The notes under the pieces were generated by a model. It searched no databases. It had not been told where the DNA came from and saw nothing but the letters and a program-made list of their open reading frames with translations. DNA of 64,000 nt from Caloranaerobacter ferrireducens (lineage in GTDB: Bacteria > Bacillota > Clostridia > Tissierellales > Thermohalobacteraceae): NCBI RefSeq assembly GCF_001730685.1, contig NZ_MDJR01000001.1:434001-498000 (forward strand). Direction: 5' to 3'. The position numbers and the translations under genes were made by a program. This document shows positions 27,352-35,963 of the stretch, piece by piece. The first letter of the stretch is position 1. Each line of letters starts with the position of its first letter.

Positions 27352-27379
27352 TTGACACATTTAATTGAATTGGTATAAT
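27352..27379 (+). promoter_or_regulatory. Promoter of obg
   Basis: TTGACA (27352-27357), 16-base spacer, TATAAT (27374-27379), 34 bases before the start of obg. Both hexamers are perfect. Confidence 0.8.
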
Positions 27380-27412
27380 GAAATTATTAATATCTAAGTA
27401 AGGATGATGGTT

Positions 27413-28693
27413 ATGTTTGTGGATGTTGCAAAGATCTTTGTAAAAGGTGGAAATGGAGGACACGGAGCAGTTGCGTTCAGAAGAGAAAAGTATGAGCCAT
27501 CTGGAGGACCAGCAGGTGGAGACGGTGGAGATGGTGGGAATGTTATTTTAGAAGTCGATGAGGGAATAAGGACATTAATGGATTTTAGATATAAACGTCA
27601 TTATAAGGCAGAAAATGGTGAGAACGGAAAATCTAAAAAACAGTATGGTAAAAAAGGTAAAGATTTAATTTTAAAAGTTCCACCAGGCACTATAGTAAAA
27701 GATACAGAAACGGGTATTGTTATAGCAGATCTTACTAAAAAAGGAGAAAGATTTATTGTTGCAAAAGGAGGACGTGGTGGTAGAGGTAATGCTAAGTTTG
27801 CTACATCTACAAGACAGGCCCCTCGTTTTGCTGAAGCAGGTGAAAAGGGAGAAGAAAGATGGATAACATTAGAACTAAAACTTTTAGCAGATGTAGGATT
27901 AGTAGGATTCCCTAATGTAGGTAAGTCTACGTTGTTATCCACTTTAACTGATGCAAGACCTAAAATTGCAAATTATCATTTTACAACTTTGACACCTAAT
28001 TTGGGTGTTGTTAGAATTTCAGATGATAATAGTTTTGTTATAGCAGATATTCCAGGTTTAATTGAAGGAGCACATATGGGTATAGGTTTAGGACATGAGT
28101 TTTTGAGACATGTTGAGAGAACGAGATTATTAGTTCACTTAATAGATGCATCTGGTTTAGAAGGAAGAGATCCAATTGAAGATTTTCATAAAATAAATGA
28201 GGAATTAAAAAAATATAGTCCTAAACTTGCAGACAAACCTCAAATTGTAGTTGCTAATAAAATGGATTTACCTCAGGCAAGAGAGAATTTTTCTAGGATT
28301 AAAGAAGAAATGGATAAACTTGGTTACGAATTAATTCCAATTTCTGCTGCTACTTCAAAGGGATTAGATGAGCTTAAGTATGCAATATGGAATAAACTTA
28401 AGGAAATTGGAGATCCAGAACCAATAGTTGAAGTTGTGGAAAATATTAATTTTTATGAATTAAATAAAAATAAAAATAAAGTTATTGTAAAGAAAGAGGG
28501 AGATAAATATATAGTAGAAGGAGATCCAATAGAGAAACTAATTAATTCAACTAATTTTGATGACTTAGATTCATTAAGGCATTTCCAAAAAGTTATGAGA
28601 AAGAGGGGAATCGTTGATGAATTGAAGAAGTTAGGAATAAAAGATGGTGAAATAGTTAGTATATGTGGTTATGAATTTGAATTTTTTGATTAA
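27413..28693 (+). CDS. obg: Obg GTPase
   Basis: Essential GTPase of the Obg/CgtA family involved in 50S assembly and, in Bacillus, needed for sporulation. The 426-residue protein has the glycine-rich Obg fold (GGNGGHGAVAFRREKYEPSG), the G domain (GFPNVGKSTLLS, then DIPGLIEGAH and NKMD) and a C-terminal OCT domain. ATG 27413 is chosen because AAGGATG is 6 bases upstream; ATGs at 27404 and 27407 fall in that site. Placement next to the spo0B-like gene matches Bacillus. Confidence 0.96.
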   Translation: MFVDVAKIFVKGGNGGHGAVAFRREKYEPSGGPAGGDGGDGGNVILEVDEGIRTLMDFRYKRHYKAENGENGKSKKQYGKKGKDLILKVPPGTIVKDTETGIVIADLTKKGERFIVAKGGRGGRGNAKFATSTRQAPRFAEAGEKGEERWITLELKLLADVGLVGFPNVGKSTLLSTLTDARPKIANYHFTTLTPNLGVVRISDDNSFVIADIPGLIEGAHMGIGLGHEFLRHVERTRLLVHLIDASGLEGRDPIEDFHKINEELKKYSPKLADKPQIVVANKMDLPQARENFSRIKEEMDKLGYELIPISAATSKGLDELKYAIWNKLKEIGDPEPIVEVVENINFYELNKNKNKVIVKKEGDKYIVEGDPIEKLINSTNFDDLDSLRHFQKVMRKRGIVDELKKLGIKDGEIVSICGYEFEFFD

Positions 28694-28717
28694 AGAGATG
28701 GAGGGGCAATAGAATAA

Positions 28718-28900
28718 ATGGAGTGTTTTAACTGTGGAAATTGTAAGTTAAACGAATCAACATATTATTGTATAGCAAAAGGAGAAATAGTAATCAATTC
28801 TAATTACAAACCACAAGAGAAAGTTAGAAGTGGCTGGAAAAAAGGTAACAAAGATTATGAAATTCATAGAAGAAAGTCAAAGAAGGAAATAGAAGTATAA
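28718..28900 (+). CDS. Small cysteine-rich protein between obg and yhbY
   Basis: A 60-residue protein with cysteines at positions 3, 6, 9 and 18 (ECFNCGNCKLN...YYC), a spacing that suggests a metal or iron-sulfur site, and a lysine/arginine-rich C-terminus (WKKGNKDYEIHRRKSKK) that could bind nucleic acid. It lies 24 bases after obg and 11 before yhbY, both ribosome-related, with a GGAGGGG site upstream. No named family is recognised with confidence. It is probably expressed, since it fits perfectly in the gene row. Confidence 0.7.
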   Translation: MECFNCGNCKLNESTYYCIAKGEIVINSNYKPQEKVRSGWKKGNKDYEIHRRKSKKEIEV

Positions 28901-28911
28901 GGAGTGGTTTG

Positions 28912-29202
28912 GTGCTTACAGGCAGACAAAGAAGTTATTTAAAAAGTATAGCAAATGGTTTAGACCCAATTATTCAAATAGGTAAAAATGGTATATCTGA
29001 AAATTTAATAAAACAAATAGATGATGCTTTAGAAGCTAGAGAAATTATTAAAGTTAAAATTTTAAATAATAGTTTATTAGAAACAAAAGAGACAGCTAAT
29101 GAAATTGCGAGATTAACTAATTCAGAGTTTGTACAGAGTATAGGAAATAAGTTCGTTTTATATAGAGAATCTAAAGAAAACAAAAAAATTGAGCTTCCAT
29201 AA
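28912..29202 (+). CDS. yhbY: CRM domain RNA-binding protein YhbY
   Basis: A 96-residue single CRM domain protein: LTGRQRSYLKSIANGLDPII, IGKNGISENLIKQIDDALEA and GNKFVLYRES. YhbY associates with pre-50S ribosomal particles. GTG 28912 is preferred (AAGGAG at 28899-28904, 7 bases upstream) over TTG 28909. It follows obg, a usual arrangement. Confidence 0.93.
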   Translation: MLTGRQRSYLKSIANGLDPIIQIGKNGISENLIKQIDDALEAREIIKVKILNNSLLETKETANEIARLTNSEFVQSIGNKFVLYRESKENKKIELP

Positions 29203-29215
29203 ATATGAATAAATA

Positions 29216-29260
29216 TATATAACCCTGGATAAAATATTGAAAAAACGGGAGGGTTATATA
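29216..29260 (+). promoter_or_regulatory. Hairpin covering the ribosome-binding site of the 58-codon gene
   Basis: TATATAACCCT (29216-29226) pairs perfectly with AGGGTTATATA (29250-29260), 11 bp, with a 23-base loop. The right arm contains most of the Shine-Dalgarno GGGAGGG (29248-29253) and the first base of the start codon, so the folded form should hinder initiation. Confidence 0.55.
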
Positions 29261-29436
29261 TGGATAATAGAATGGATAAGAAAAATTACGTAAAGAAAAA
29301 TACTGTTGCAGATAATGCAATAAAGGAAGCTCAAAATATTACAGGTGTTGTTGTAGGCGAGTTCCCAAATACACCTGGATTAATAAGTAAAAATATAGGA
29401 AACATGAATGACAGTGGAAAAGGGAGATTGGAATAA
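29260..29436 (+). CDS. Hypothetical 58-residue protein
   Basis: ATG 29260 with GGGAGGG 6 bases upstream opens a 58-codon frame ending TAA 29434-29436. The product starts MDNRMDKKNYVKKNTVADNA and has GVVVGEFPNTPGLISKN in the middle; it has no membrane segment and is hydrophilic. No family is recognised. It is supported by the strong ribosome-binding site, codon use like its neighbours, and a terminator whose left arm lies in its last codons. It may be a small spore or stress protein, but nothing shows this directly. Confidence 0.6.
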   Translation: MDNRMDKKNYVKKNTVADNAIKEAQNITGVVVGEFPNTPGLISKNIGNMNDSGKGRLE

Positions 29437-29460
29437 TAAGCCAATCTCTTTGCTTTTTTA
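29424..29460 (+). terminator. Terminator after the 58-codon gene
   Basis: GAGATTGG (29424-29431) pairs with CCAATCTC (29441-29448), followed by TTTGCTTTTTT. The left arm overlaps the end of the coding sequence. Confidence 0.8.
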
Positions 29461-29476
29461 TGAAAGGAGTGATAAT

Positions 29477-29677
29477 ATGGAAAAAAGAAATTTAAAACAA
29501 TTAGAAAGGTTATTTGATAGTGGCTTCAAGTGTATAAAATATGAAGATGGAGAAAATGGCGAATTTAAGGCATATTTTAAGAATTTTGAAACGGAAAAAA
29601 TAGATACAATAATTTCTAACGATAAAAATGAAATAACGAAGATGAAAGAGTTAATTGATGAAAATAGCTTGTATTAA
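29477..29677 (+). CDS. Hypothetical 66-residue protein
   Basis: ATG 29477 follows AAAGGAGTGA closely. The 66-residue product (KRNLKQLERLFDSGFKCIKY ... TIISNDKNEITKMKELIDEN) is soluble and charged. No domain is recognised. It is bracketed by terminators at 29424-29460 and 29676-29708, so unless there is a promoter in the 16-base gap it depends on read-through from upstream. Confidence 0.6.
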   Translation: MEKRNLKQLERLFDSGFKCIKYEDGENGEFKAYFKNFETEKIDTIISNDKNEITKMKELIDENSLY

Positions 29678-29708
29678 AAAGGTACCTTTAATATGGTACC
29701 TTTTTTTT
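29676..29708 (+). terminator. Terminator after the 66-residue gene
   Basis: AAAAAGGTACC (29676-29686), 8-base loop, GGTACCTTTTTTTT (29695-29708). Ideal intrinsic terminator. Confidence 0.93.
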
Positions 29709-29762
29709 GTTTTTGAATAAGATATATTGAGAAGATATCATAAAAAGTTTAAAGGTGATGGT

Positions 29763-30467
29763 ATGAGGAGATTTAAACAATATACTATAGAGCAAATTGA
29801 AATATTTTTAGATAAATATGAATTCAAAAGACAAATTTATGAAATACATTTTCATCATACGTGGAAACCAACTAAGAAAGATTATTTACAGGCGGAAGAT
29901 AAAGAAAAGATTATTTTAGGCATGTGGAAATATCATACTGAGGTAAGAAGATTTACAGATATAGCACAACATTTTACTGTAGCACCAGATGGAACAATAT
30001 GGGATGGAAGAGATTTGGAGAAAAGTCCTGCATCAATATATGGCAGAAATAATGGTGCAATATCTATTGAACATATTGGTAATTTTGATGAAGAGAAATT
30101 GGAAGGTATACAGTTAGAAGCAAGTATTAGACTAATTGCTGCAATAATTAAAAATATAAAAAATAAACAGGGTAGAGTACCAACTTTGGTATTTCATAGA
30201 GAATATAGTGATAAAACATGTCCAGGGCTTTTAGTTGATAAGGGCGAAATACTAAAACTTGTTAATGAAAGGTTGAAGTATTATGATATGCCATTTAAGG
30301 ATGTAACTCCTGATATGTGGTCATATGAATATATTAAAAGGGCAGCAGAATTAGGCTTAATTAAAGGTGATGGTGAAGGTAATTTTAAACCTAAGGACTA
30401 CTTGACTAGAGAACAAGGTGTAGCATTAATTATGAGATTATATGATTTGTTAAAGGGGGAAGATTAA
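29763..30467 (+). CDS. N-acetylmuramoyl-L-alanine amidase with a C-terminal SLH repeat
   Basis: A 234-residue peptidoglycan amidase of the amidase_2 type: EIHFHHTWKP and VFHREYSDKTCPG supply the zinc ligands, with HFTVAPDGTIWDGRD in between. The last 60 residues form one SLH-like repeat (TPDMWSYEYIKRAAELGLIK, GEGNFKPKDYLTREQ) that could tether the enzyme to secondary wall polymers. No signal peptide is visible, as in phage endolysins. The next gene overlaps by one base and is holin-like, so the pair looks like a lysis cassette. ATG 29763 follows AAAGGTGATGG. Confidence 0.88.
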   Translation: MRRFKQYTIEQIEIFLDKYEFKRQIYEIHFHHTWKPTKKDYLQAEDKEKIILGMWKYHTEVRRFTDIAQHFTVAPDGTIWDGRDLEKSPASIYGRNNGAISIEHIGNFDEEKLEGIQLEASIRLIAAIIKNIKNKQGRVPTLVFHREYSDKTCPGLLVDKGEILKLVNERLKYYDMPFKDVTPDMWSYEYIKRAAELGLIKGDGEGNFKPKDYLTREQGVALIMRLYDLLKGED

Positions 30468-30781
30468 TGGAAACACTAATAATAATTGTAATAACATTTA
30501 TAGCTGGAATTGCAGTTGCTAAGTTAATACCTTATATAAAAGATTTTAGAGTTACTTCTGAAGAAAAGGCAAAAGTACAAGAAATATTGATTGATACTGC
30601 TAAAAACATATTAGAAGTTGCTAATACAAAAGATAAAGAACAGCTTATATTGGCTATAACAAATATAACATATAGAGAACTTGAAAAAGAAAATATAAAA
30701 GGTTTTACTAAGAAAGATATTGAACTTATGGCTAGGATTATAGTAGATAAATTAGAAGCTTTATTTAAAACTAGGAATTAA
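30467..30781 (+). CDS. LLH-family phage holin-like protein
   Basis: A 104-residue protein with a single N-terminal membrane segment (LIIIVITFIAGIAVAKLIPY) and a charged helical remainder ending in IELMARIIVDKLEALFK. Size and layout match the LLH family of phage holins. Its ATG overlaps the stop of the amidase gene (TAATG). It likely assists release or membrane access of the amidase. No other phage gene is nearby, which suggests a domesticated pair. Confidence 0.75.
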   Translation: METLIIIVITFIAGIAVAKLIPYIKDFRVTSEEKAKVQEILIDTAKNILEVANTKDKEQLILAITNITYRELEKENIKGFTKKDIELMARIIVDKLEALFKTRN

Positions 30782-30797
30782 TATTCCTAGTTTTTGT
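30767..30797 (+). terminator. Terminator after the holin-like gene
   Basis: AAAACTAGGAAT (30767-30778) pairs with ATTCCTAGTTTT (30783-30794) over a 4-base loop, followed by T's. The arm overlaps the end of the coding sequence. Confidence 0.9.
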
Positions 30798-30799
30798 TT

Positions 30800-30869
30800 A
30801 TAATCCATAGGAAATTATACTCCTTATTAAACTGTAGATAAATTTATATATAATTTCCGTTTATGGATT
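30800..30869 (-). repeat. 70-bp dispersed inverted-repeat element, copy A
   Basis: The ends AATCCATA..GGAAATTATA and TATAATTTCC...TATGGATT are inverted copies of one another around a short AT-rich centre. The reverse complement of the whole unit matches 47157-47225 at most positions (for example both contain CAGTTTAATAAG or TAGTTTAATAAG in the centre and TATAATTTCCTATGGATTAT at one end). It is intergenic, just after a terminator. Confidence 0.8.
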
Positions 30870-30934
30870 TCAACAAAATTTTCCTTGATTTATTTAGATC
30901 AAAGATTTAGTTCAATAATTGCAATAAGAAATAT

Positions 30935-30963
30935 TTGACTTATGTGTTTATTTAAAATAATAT
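30935..30963 (+). promoter_or_regulatory. Promoter of nadD-yqeK-rsfS
   Basis: TTGACT (30935-30940), 17-base spacer, TAATAT (30958-30963), about 34 bases before nadD. Confidence 0.65.
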
Positions 30964-30996
30964 ATAATATCATAACTTAAATAAGAGGTGTAACAA

Positions 30997-31671
30997 ATGA
31001 ATATTGATACACTTATTGAGTTAGCGCTTAAAAAAGAGAATAAAGGAAAAAGCATAGAATGTAAAAATCTTAAGAGAATTGGAATAATGGGAGGAACTTT
31101 TGATCCAATACATATAGGTCATTTAGTTATAGCAGAAGAAATTAGAAATGAGTTTAAATTAGATAAAGTGATTTTTATACCTGCAGGAAATCCTCCTCAT
31201 AAAGATAATAAAAAAATAACTTCAGCTAGACACAGATATATAATGACGTTATTAGCTACACTTTCAAATCCTTATTTTGAAGTATCTACTATAGAAATAG
31301 AAAAGAAAGAAACTACATATACTATCGACACTATCAAAACATTAAGGAAAATATGCAATAATGTAGAGTTATACTTTATAACTGGAGCAGATTCTATTTT
31401 TGAACTTCATACTTGGAAAAATGTTGGTGAATTATTAAAGCTATGCAATTTTATAGCAGCAACTAGACCAGGATTTGAAATGGTTAAGCTTGAGAGGAAA
31501 ATACAAGAAATAAAAAATGAATATGGTGTAAGTATTCATACTACGATGGTGACAGCTTTGCAAATATCATCTACTGAAATAAGGGCTAGAATAAGAGAAG
31601 GTAGAACTATTAAATATCTTTTGCCAGAAACGGTAGAGAAATATATTTATAAAAATAATTTGTATAGGTAA
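30997..31671 (+). CDS. nadD: Nicotinate-nucleotide adenylyltransferase
   Basis: NadD makes nicotinic acid adenine dinucleotide from NaMN and ATP in NAD synthesis. The nucleotidyltransferase motifs [20 protein letters not shown] and [13 protein letters not shown] are present. The protein has 224 residues; about 25 residues before the catalytic core ([20 protein letters not shown]) extend beyond most NadD proteins, yet GAGGTG before ATG 30997 supports this start. nadD-yqeK-rsfS is a conserved Firmicutes gene order. Confidence 0.95.
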   Translation: MNIDTLIELALKKENKGKSIECKNLKRIGIMGGTFDPIHIGHLVIAEEIRNEFKLDKVIFIPAGNPPHKDNKKITSARHRYIMTLLATLSNPYFEVSTIEIEKKETTYTIDTIKTLRKICNNVELYFITGADSIFELHTWKNVGELLKLCNFIAATRPGFEMVKLERKIQEIKNEYGVSIHTTMVTALQISSTEIRARIREGRTIKYLLPETVEKYIYKNNLYR

Positions 31672-31690
31672 ATAACTACAGGAGGGATGT

Positions 31691-32266
31691 ATTATAATAC
31701 ACGAAATAAAGAAAAAGCTAAAATCCTATATTAATGAAGAAAGATTTATACATTCTATCGGGGTTATGGAAACAGCAGAAAAACTTGCTGATGTTTATGG
31801 ATGTGATAAAAACAAAGCACGACTTGCTGGTTTGATTCATGATTGTGGGAAACTTAAGAATGATAGAGAATTATTGAAAATGGCATTTGAATTTGGTATA
31901 ATTCTTGATGATGTCAAAGATGTTAATATTGCTTTACTTCATGCTCCTCTAGGTGCAGAAATAGCAAAAAATGAATTTGGGATTAAGGATTTGGAAATAT
32001 TAAATGCAATAAGGTATCATACTACAGGTAAAGAAAATATGAGTCTATTAGAAAAAATTATTTATATAGCAGATTACATTGAACCTAATAGAGATTTTCC
32101 ATCAGTAGAGGTATTGAGAGAATTAGCTTTTCTAGATTTAGATAAAGCAGTACTAATGGCAATGGATAATACGATAAAATATGTTGTAGATAATGGATGG
32201 ATATTAGATATTGAAACTATAAAGGCAAGAAATTTTCTACTTAAGAAAATCCAAAGAGAAAGTTAA
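31691..32266 (+). CDS. yqeK: YqeK-like HD-domain hydrolase, probable ATT start
   Basis: YqeK is an HD-domain metal enzyme that hydrolyses diadenosine tetraphosphate symmetrically. Motifs: GLIHDCGK (HD), LLHAPLGAE and YIADYIEPNRDFPS. The first ATG in frame (31766) would cut off KSYINEERFIHSIGV, which contains the first conserved histidine of the HD set. The frame upstream is open and conserved-looking, but contains no ATG, GTG or TTG; the Shine-Dalgarno GGAGGG (31681-31686) fits an ATT at 31691 (or ATA at 31694/31697). A rare start codon is the simplest explanation, giving about 191 residues; a sequencing error is the alternative. Confidence 0.85.
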   Translation: MIIHEIKKKLKSYINEERFIHSIGVMETAEKLADVYGCDKNKARLAGLIHDCGKLKNDRELLKMAFEFGIILDDVKDVNIALLHAPLGAEIAKNEFGIKDLEILNAIRYHTTGKENMSLLEKIIYIADYIEPNRDFPSVEVLRELAFLDLDKAVLMAMDNTIKYVVDNGWILDIETIKARNFLLKKIQRES

Positions 32267-32305
32267 TAAAATACATAGATTATAACAGCTAGGAGGTTTG
32301 AGGTA

Positions 32306-32659
32306 GTGACAAATATAGATAATAGAATATCAGTAATTTTAGAAGCCGCAGACAACAAAAAAGCTTTTGATATTAAACTTTTAGATATATCAAATATAAC
32401 AACAATAGCAGATTATTTTATATTTGCAAGTGGTAATAATGAAAGACAGGTTATAGCGATAGCGGACGAAATTGAAGATAAAATGTATCAATTAGGATAC
32501 GATGTAATCAGTAAAGAAGGGTATAGAGAGGGTAGATGGATACTACTTGATTTTGGCGATATAGTAGTGCATGTTTTTCATAAAGAAGACAGAGAATTTT
32601 ATAATTTAGATAGATTGTGGATAGATGCTAAAGAAATAGATATTGACAATATAATCTAA
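32306..32659 (+). CDS. rsfS: Ribosome silencing factor RsfS
   Basis: RsfS binds L14 and blocks subunit joining under nutrient limitation. The 117-residue protein shows DISNITTIADYFIFASGNNE, EGYREGRWILLDFGDIVVHV and FYNLDRLW. GTG 32306 follows AGGAGG (32291-32296). It is third in nadD-yqeK-rsfS. Confidence 0.96.
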   Translation: MTNIDNRISVILEAADNKKAFDIKLLDISNITTIADYFIFASGNNERQVIAIADEIEDKMYQLGYDVISKEGYREGRWILLDFGDIVVHVFHKEDREFYNLDRLWIDAKEIDIDNII

Positions 32660-32672
32660 ATTTATCTATAAT
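32643..32672 (+). promoter_or_regulatory. Promoter of the leuS T-box transcript
   Basis: TTGACA (32643-32648), 18-base spacer, TATAAT (32667-32672). It overlaps the 3' end of rsfS and lies about 25 bases before the T-box leader. Confidence 0.75.
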
Positions 32673-32694
32673 AGAGTAAATAGAATAAGGATTA

Positions 32695-32893
32695 AATAAA
32701 GAGTAGTAGGTAAATTAGGTTATTTCAGAGAGCCAGTGGTTGGTGTGAACTGGTATAACCGTTTACTGAACTTGCTTTATGTGAAAATGGTTGGTCTCCG
32801 TTATAGGACCTATGAGTGGGCTTACAAGCCAATTAGGGTGGTACCGCGGGATAACTTCTCGTCCCTAAGCAATTAGGGATTAGAAGTTTTTTT
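32695..32893 (+). promoter_or_regulatory. T-box leader of leuS
   Basis: The T-box sequence AGGGTGGTACCGCGGG (32835-32850) is unmistakable; its UGGNACC part binds the free acceptor end of uncharged tRNA. Upstream, AGAGAGCCAGTGGTTGGTGTG is the distal stem I region, and GAACTTGC near 32768-32775 offers CUU (Leu) as the specifier codon. The terminator is a compound stem: AACTTCT (32853-32859)/AGAAGTT (32882-32888) and TCCCTAA/TTAGGGA inside, followed by T's. Uncharged tRNA-Leu should favour read-through into leuS. Confidence 0.93.
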
Positions 32894-33045
32894 ATTATAT
32901 TATATAGTTTGTTATATAGGTATAGGTGTTAACTAGTAGCCTATAAGCTAAAAGTCATTAGCTGTCAGCAATTTTAGAATAAAAATTTTCAATAGTTTAA
33001 ATAATAAAGGGTTAATTTGTTTCTTATTGTAGAAAAGAACAATAA
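32894..33045. other. Intergenic gap between the T-box terminator and leuS
   Basis: About 150 bases without a gene. It holds GTAGCCTATAAGCTAAAAGTC and AGCTGTCAGC, which look like intergenic repeat material, and an AT-rich part before the leuS ribosome-binding site GAAGGAGGGG. No further structured RNA is seen. Confidence 0.4.
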
Positions 33046-33060
33046 TGAAGGAGGGGTATG

Positions 33061-35535
33061 ATGGCTTACAATTTTAGTAAAATCGAGAAAAAATGGCAAG
33101 AAATATGGGAAAGTAATAATGCTTTTAAAGCTAGTGAAGATGAAGCTCAAAAATACTATGTACTAGAAATGTTTCCTTATCCATCTGGTAAAATACATAT
33201 GGGCCATGTACGCAACTATTCAATAGGTGATGTATTTGCAAGATTTAAGAGAATGAGAGGGTTTAACGTATTACATCCTATGGGTTGGGATGCGTTTGGT
33301 CTACCTGCTGAAAATGCGGCTATAAAACATGGTATACATCCTAACAAGTGGACATTAGAAAATATTGATGAAATGAAAAAACAACTAAAGAGATTAGGTC
33401 TTAGCTATGACTGGAATAGAGAAGTAACTACTTGTTTACCAGATTATTACAAATGGACACAGTGGTTCTTTATACAATTATATAAAAGAGGATTAGCTTA
33501 TAAGAAAAAATCAGCTGTAAATTGGTGTCCTTCTTGTGAAACTGTATTGGCTAATGAACAGGTTGTTAACGGAGCTTGTGAAAGATGTGATACACCTGTT
33601 GGAAAAAAAGAATTAGAACAATGGTATTTTAAAATTACAGATTATGCAGAAAGATTACTTGAAGATATAAAAGAGCTTGATGGTTGGCCTGAGAAAGTTA
33701 AAATAATGCAGAAAAATTGGATTGGCAAGAGTGAAGGTGCTGAAATAGACTTTGAAATTAAAGATTTTGATAAAAAATTAAAGGTCTTCACTACTAGACC
33801 AGATACAATCTATGGCGTAACTTATATGGTAATGGCACCAGAACATCCATATATAAATGAATTAGTAAAAGGTACAGATTACGAAGAAGAAGTACTTGAA
33901 TTCAAAAAGAAAATGGAATATATATCAGAAATTGACAGAACTTCAACAACTGCAGAAAAAGAAGGAGTTTTTATAGGAAGATACGCTGTAAATCCTGTTA
34001 CTAAAGAAGAAATACCTATTTATATTGCCAATTATGTATTAATAGACTATGGAACTGGTGCTATTATGGCCGTACCAGGTCATGACCAAAGAGACTTTGA
34101 ATTTGCTAAGAAATATAACATACCAATTAGACCTGTAATAAAACCAGTTGATGGAGATTTTGATGAGGATGATTTAAAAGAAGCATATACTGGCGAAGGT
34201 GTAATGATAAATTCTGATAAATTCAATGGTCTAGATAATAAAACTGCTAAAACCGAAATAACAAAATATATTGAAGAATTAGAAGTTGGAAAAGCTACTA
34301 TAAATTACAGGCTTAGAGACTGGTTAATTTCAAGACAGAGATATTGGGGTACTCCAATACCTATAATATATTGTGATGACTGTGGGATAGTACCTGTTTC
34401 AGATGCTGATCTTCCAGTAAAGTTGCCAACAGATGTAGAATTTACAGGCAAAGGACAGTCGCCTTTAACTACAAGCAAGGAGTTTATGTACACTACTTGT
34501 CCGAAGTGTGGTAAAAAAGCAAGAAGAGAAACCGATACTATGGATACCTTTGTTGATTCATCATGGTATTTCTTAAGATATACTGATCCAAAGAATGAAA
34601 ATGAACCATTCAATAAAGATAAAGCGAATTATTGGATGAAAGTAGATCAGTATATAGGTGGAGTAGAACATGCTATATTACACCTTCTATATTCTAGATT
34701 CTTTGTTAAGGTATTATATGACATGGGACTTTCACCTGTAAATGAACCTTTTAAAAATCTACTTACACAAGGTATGGTGCTTAAAGATGGGGCAAAAATG
34801 TCTAAATCTAAAGGCAATGTAGTAAGTCCAGAAGAAATAATTTCTAATTATGGTGCTGATACAGCAAGATTATTTGTATTATTTGCAGCTCCACCTGAAA
34901 GAGATTTAGAGTGGAGTGACCAAGGAGTAGAAGGATGTTATAGATTCTTAAACAGAGTATATAGGTTAGTAGAAGAGCTAAAAGAAGTATATAATAATAA
35001 GTGCGAAATTAATATTGATCAATTAAGTAAAGCTGATAAGAATTTAAGATATGTTTTACATTCTACAATTCAGAAGGTAACTATTGATGTAGAAGATAGA
35101 TTTAACTTCAATACAGCTATAAGTAGCATTATGGAACTTGTTAATGAAATATATAAATATAAGGATAATGCAGAATCCAATGACTATAAGAATGCTATCC
35201 TAGCAGAAGCGATTGATAATTTAATATTATTACTAGCGCCTTTTGCTCCACATCTAGCTGAAGAACTTTGGAATTTAGTTGGCAATGAAGGAAGCGTACA
35301 TCAACAAAAATGGCCTGAGTATGATGAAAAAGCTATAGTTAAAGATCAAATAACAGTAGTAATTCAAGTGAACGGAAAAGTGAGAGATAAAATCGAAGTT
35401 GATGCTAATATTGATAAGGAAAGCTTAGAAAAATTAGCATTAAATAGCGAAAGAGTTAAGAACTTTATAGAAGGTAAAGAAGTTAAAAAAGTTATAGTTG
35501 TACCTAAAAAATTAGTTAATATAGTTGCAAAATAA
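33061..35535 (+). CDS. leuS: Leucyl-tRNA synthetase
   Basis: Class I synthetase charging tRNA-Leu. The 824-residue protein has the HIGH-type motif [14 protein letters not shown] (HMGH at residues 46-49), an editing domain ([20 protein letters not shown]), zinc-binding cysteines in [15 protein letters not shown], and [12 protein letters not shown] near residue 579. ATG 33061 starts [13 protein letters not shown], the common N-terminus; the ATG three bases earlier is also possible. Expression is controlled by the T-box. Confidence 0.98.
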   Translation: MAYNFSKIEKKWQEIWESNNAFKASEDEAQKYYVLEMFPYPSGKIHMGHVRNYSIGDVFARFKRMRGFNVLHPMGWDAFGLPAENAAIKHGIHPNKWTLENIDEMKKQLKRLGLSYDWNREVTTCLPDYYKWTQWFFIQLYKRGLAYKKKSAVNWCPSCETVLANEQVVNGACERCDTPVGKKELEQWYFKITDYAERLLEDIKELDGWPEKVKIMQKNWIGKSEGAEIDFEIKDFDKKLKVFTTRPDTIYGVTYMVMAPEHPYINELVKGTDYEEEVLEFKKKMEYISEIDRTSTTAEKEGVFIGRYAVNPVTKEEIPIYIANYVLIDYGTGAIMAVPGHDQRDFEFAKKYNIPIRPVIKPVDGDFDEDDLKEAYTGEGVMINSDKFNGLDNKTAKTEITKYIEELEVGKATINYRLRDWLISRQRYWGTPIPIIYCDDCGIVPVSDADLPVKLPTDVEFTGKGQSPLTTSKEFMYTTCPKCGKKARRETDTMDTFVDSSWYFLRYTDPKNENEPFNKDKANYWMKVDQYIGGVEHAILHLLYSRFFVKVLYDMGLSPVNEPFKNLLTQGMVLKDGAKMSKSKGNVVSPEEIISNYGADTARLFVLFAAPPERDLEWSDQGVEGCYRFLNRVYRLVEELKEVYNNKCEINIDQLSKADKNLRYVLHSTIQKVTIDVEDRFNFNTAISSIMELVNEIYKYKDNAESNDYKNAILAEAIDNLILLLAPFAPHLAEELWNLVGNEGSVHQQKWPEYDEKAIVKDQITVVIQVNGKVRDKIEVDANIDKESLEKLALNSERVKNFIEGKEVKKVIVVPKKLVNIVAK

Positions 35536-35576
35536 CAAAATGGATTATAAAAAAACAATAAAGAGGAGGAGAGAAA

Positions 35577-35957
35577 ATGGATAAAAAAGTAATTTCAACA
35601 GATAAGGCACCAAAAGCTATTGGACCATATTCTCAAGGAATAGTAGCAGGTAATATGATTTTTACATCAGGTCAATTAGCTATTAATCCAGAAACAGGTG
35701 AGCTTGTACAGGATGATATTCAGAAAGAAACTAGGCAAGCTTTAGAAAATTTAAAGGCTGTACTTAAAGAAGGTGGCGCAACTTTAAATGATGTAGTTAA
35801 AGTTACTCTATATATTAAAGATATGAATCAATTTAGTAAAATAAATGAAGTATATGAAGAGTATTTCTGTGAAAATAAACCAGCAAGATCTTGTATTGAA
35901 GTTGCTAGACTACCTAAGGATGGAAATGTTGAAGTTGAAGCAATTGCAATAATTTAA
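35577..35957 (+). CDS. ridA: RidA family reactive imine deaminase
   Basis: RidA hydrolyses reactive enamines/imines such as 2-aminoacrylate. The 126-residue protein has [34 protein letters not shown], and [20 protein letters not shown] with the conserved arginine that binds the carboxylate. AGAGGAGG is upstream. It follows leuS by 41 bases and may share its transcript; it converges with the carboxypeptidase gene. Confidence 0.95.
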   Translation: MDKKVISTDKAPKAIGPYSQGIVAGNMIFTSGQLAINPETGELVQDDIQKETRQALENLKAVLKEGGATLNDVVKVTLYIKDMNQFSKINEVYEEYFCENKPARSCIEVARLPKDGNVEVEAIAII

Positions 35958-35963
35958 TACAAA

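Noticed and set aside
29727-29762. N-terminal extension of the amidase from 29727
   Set aside because: The extra residues precede the strong AAAGGTGATGG site and have no counterpart in the family; ATG 29763 is better.
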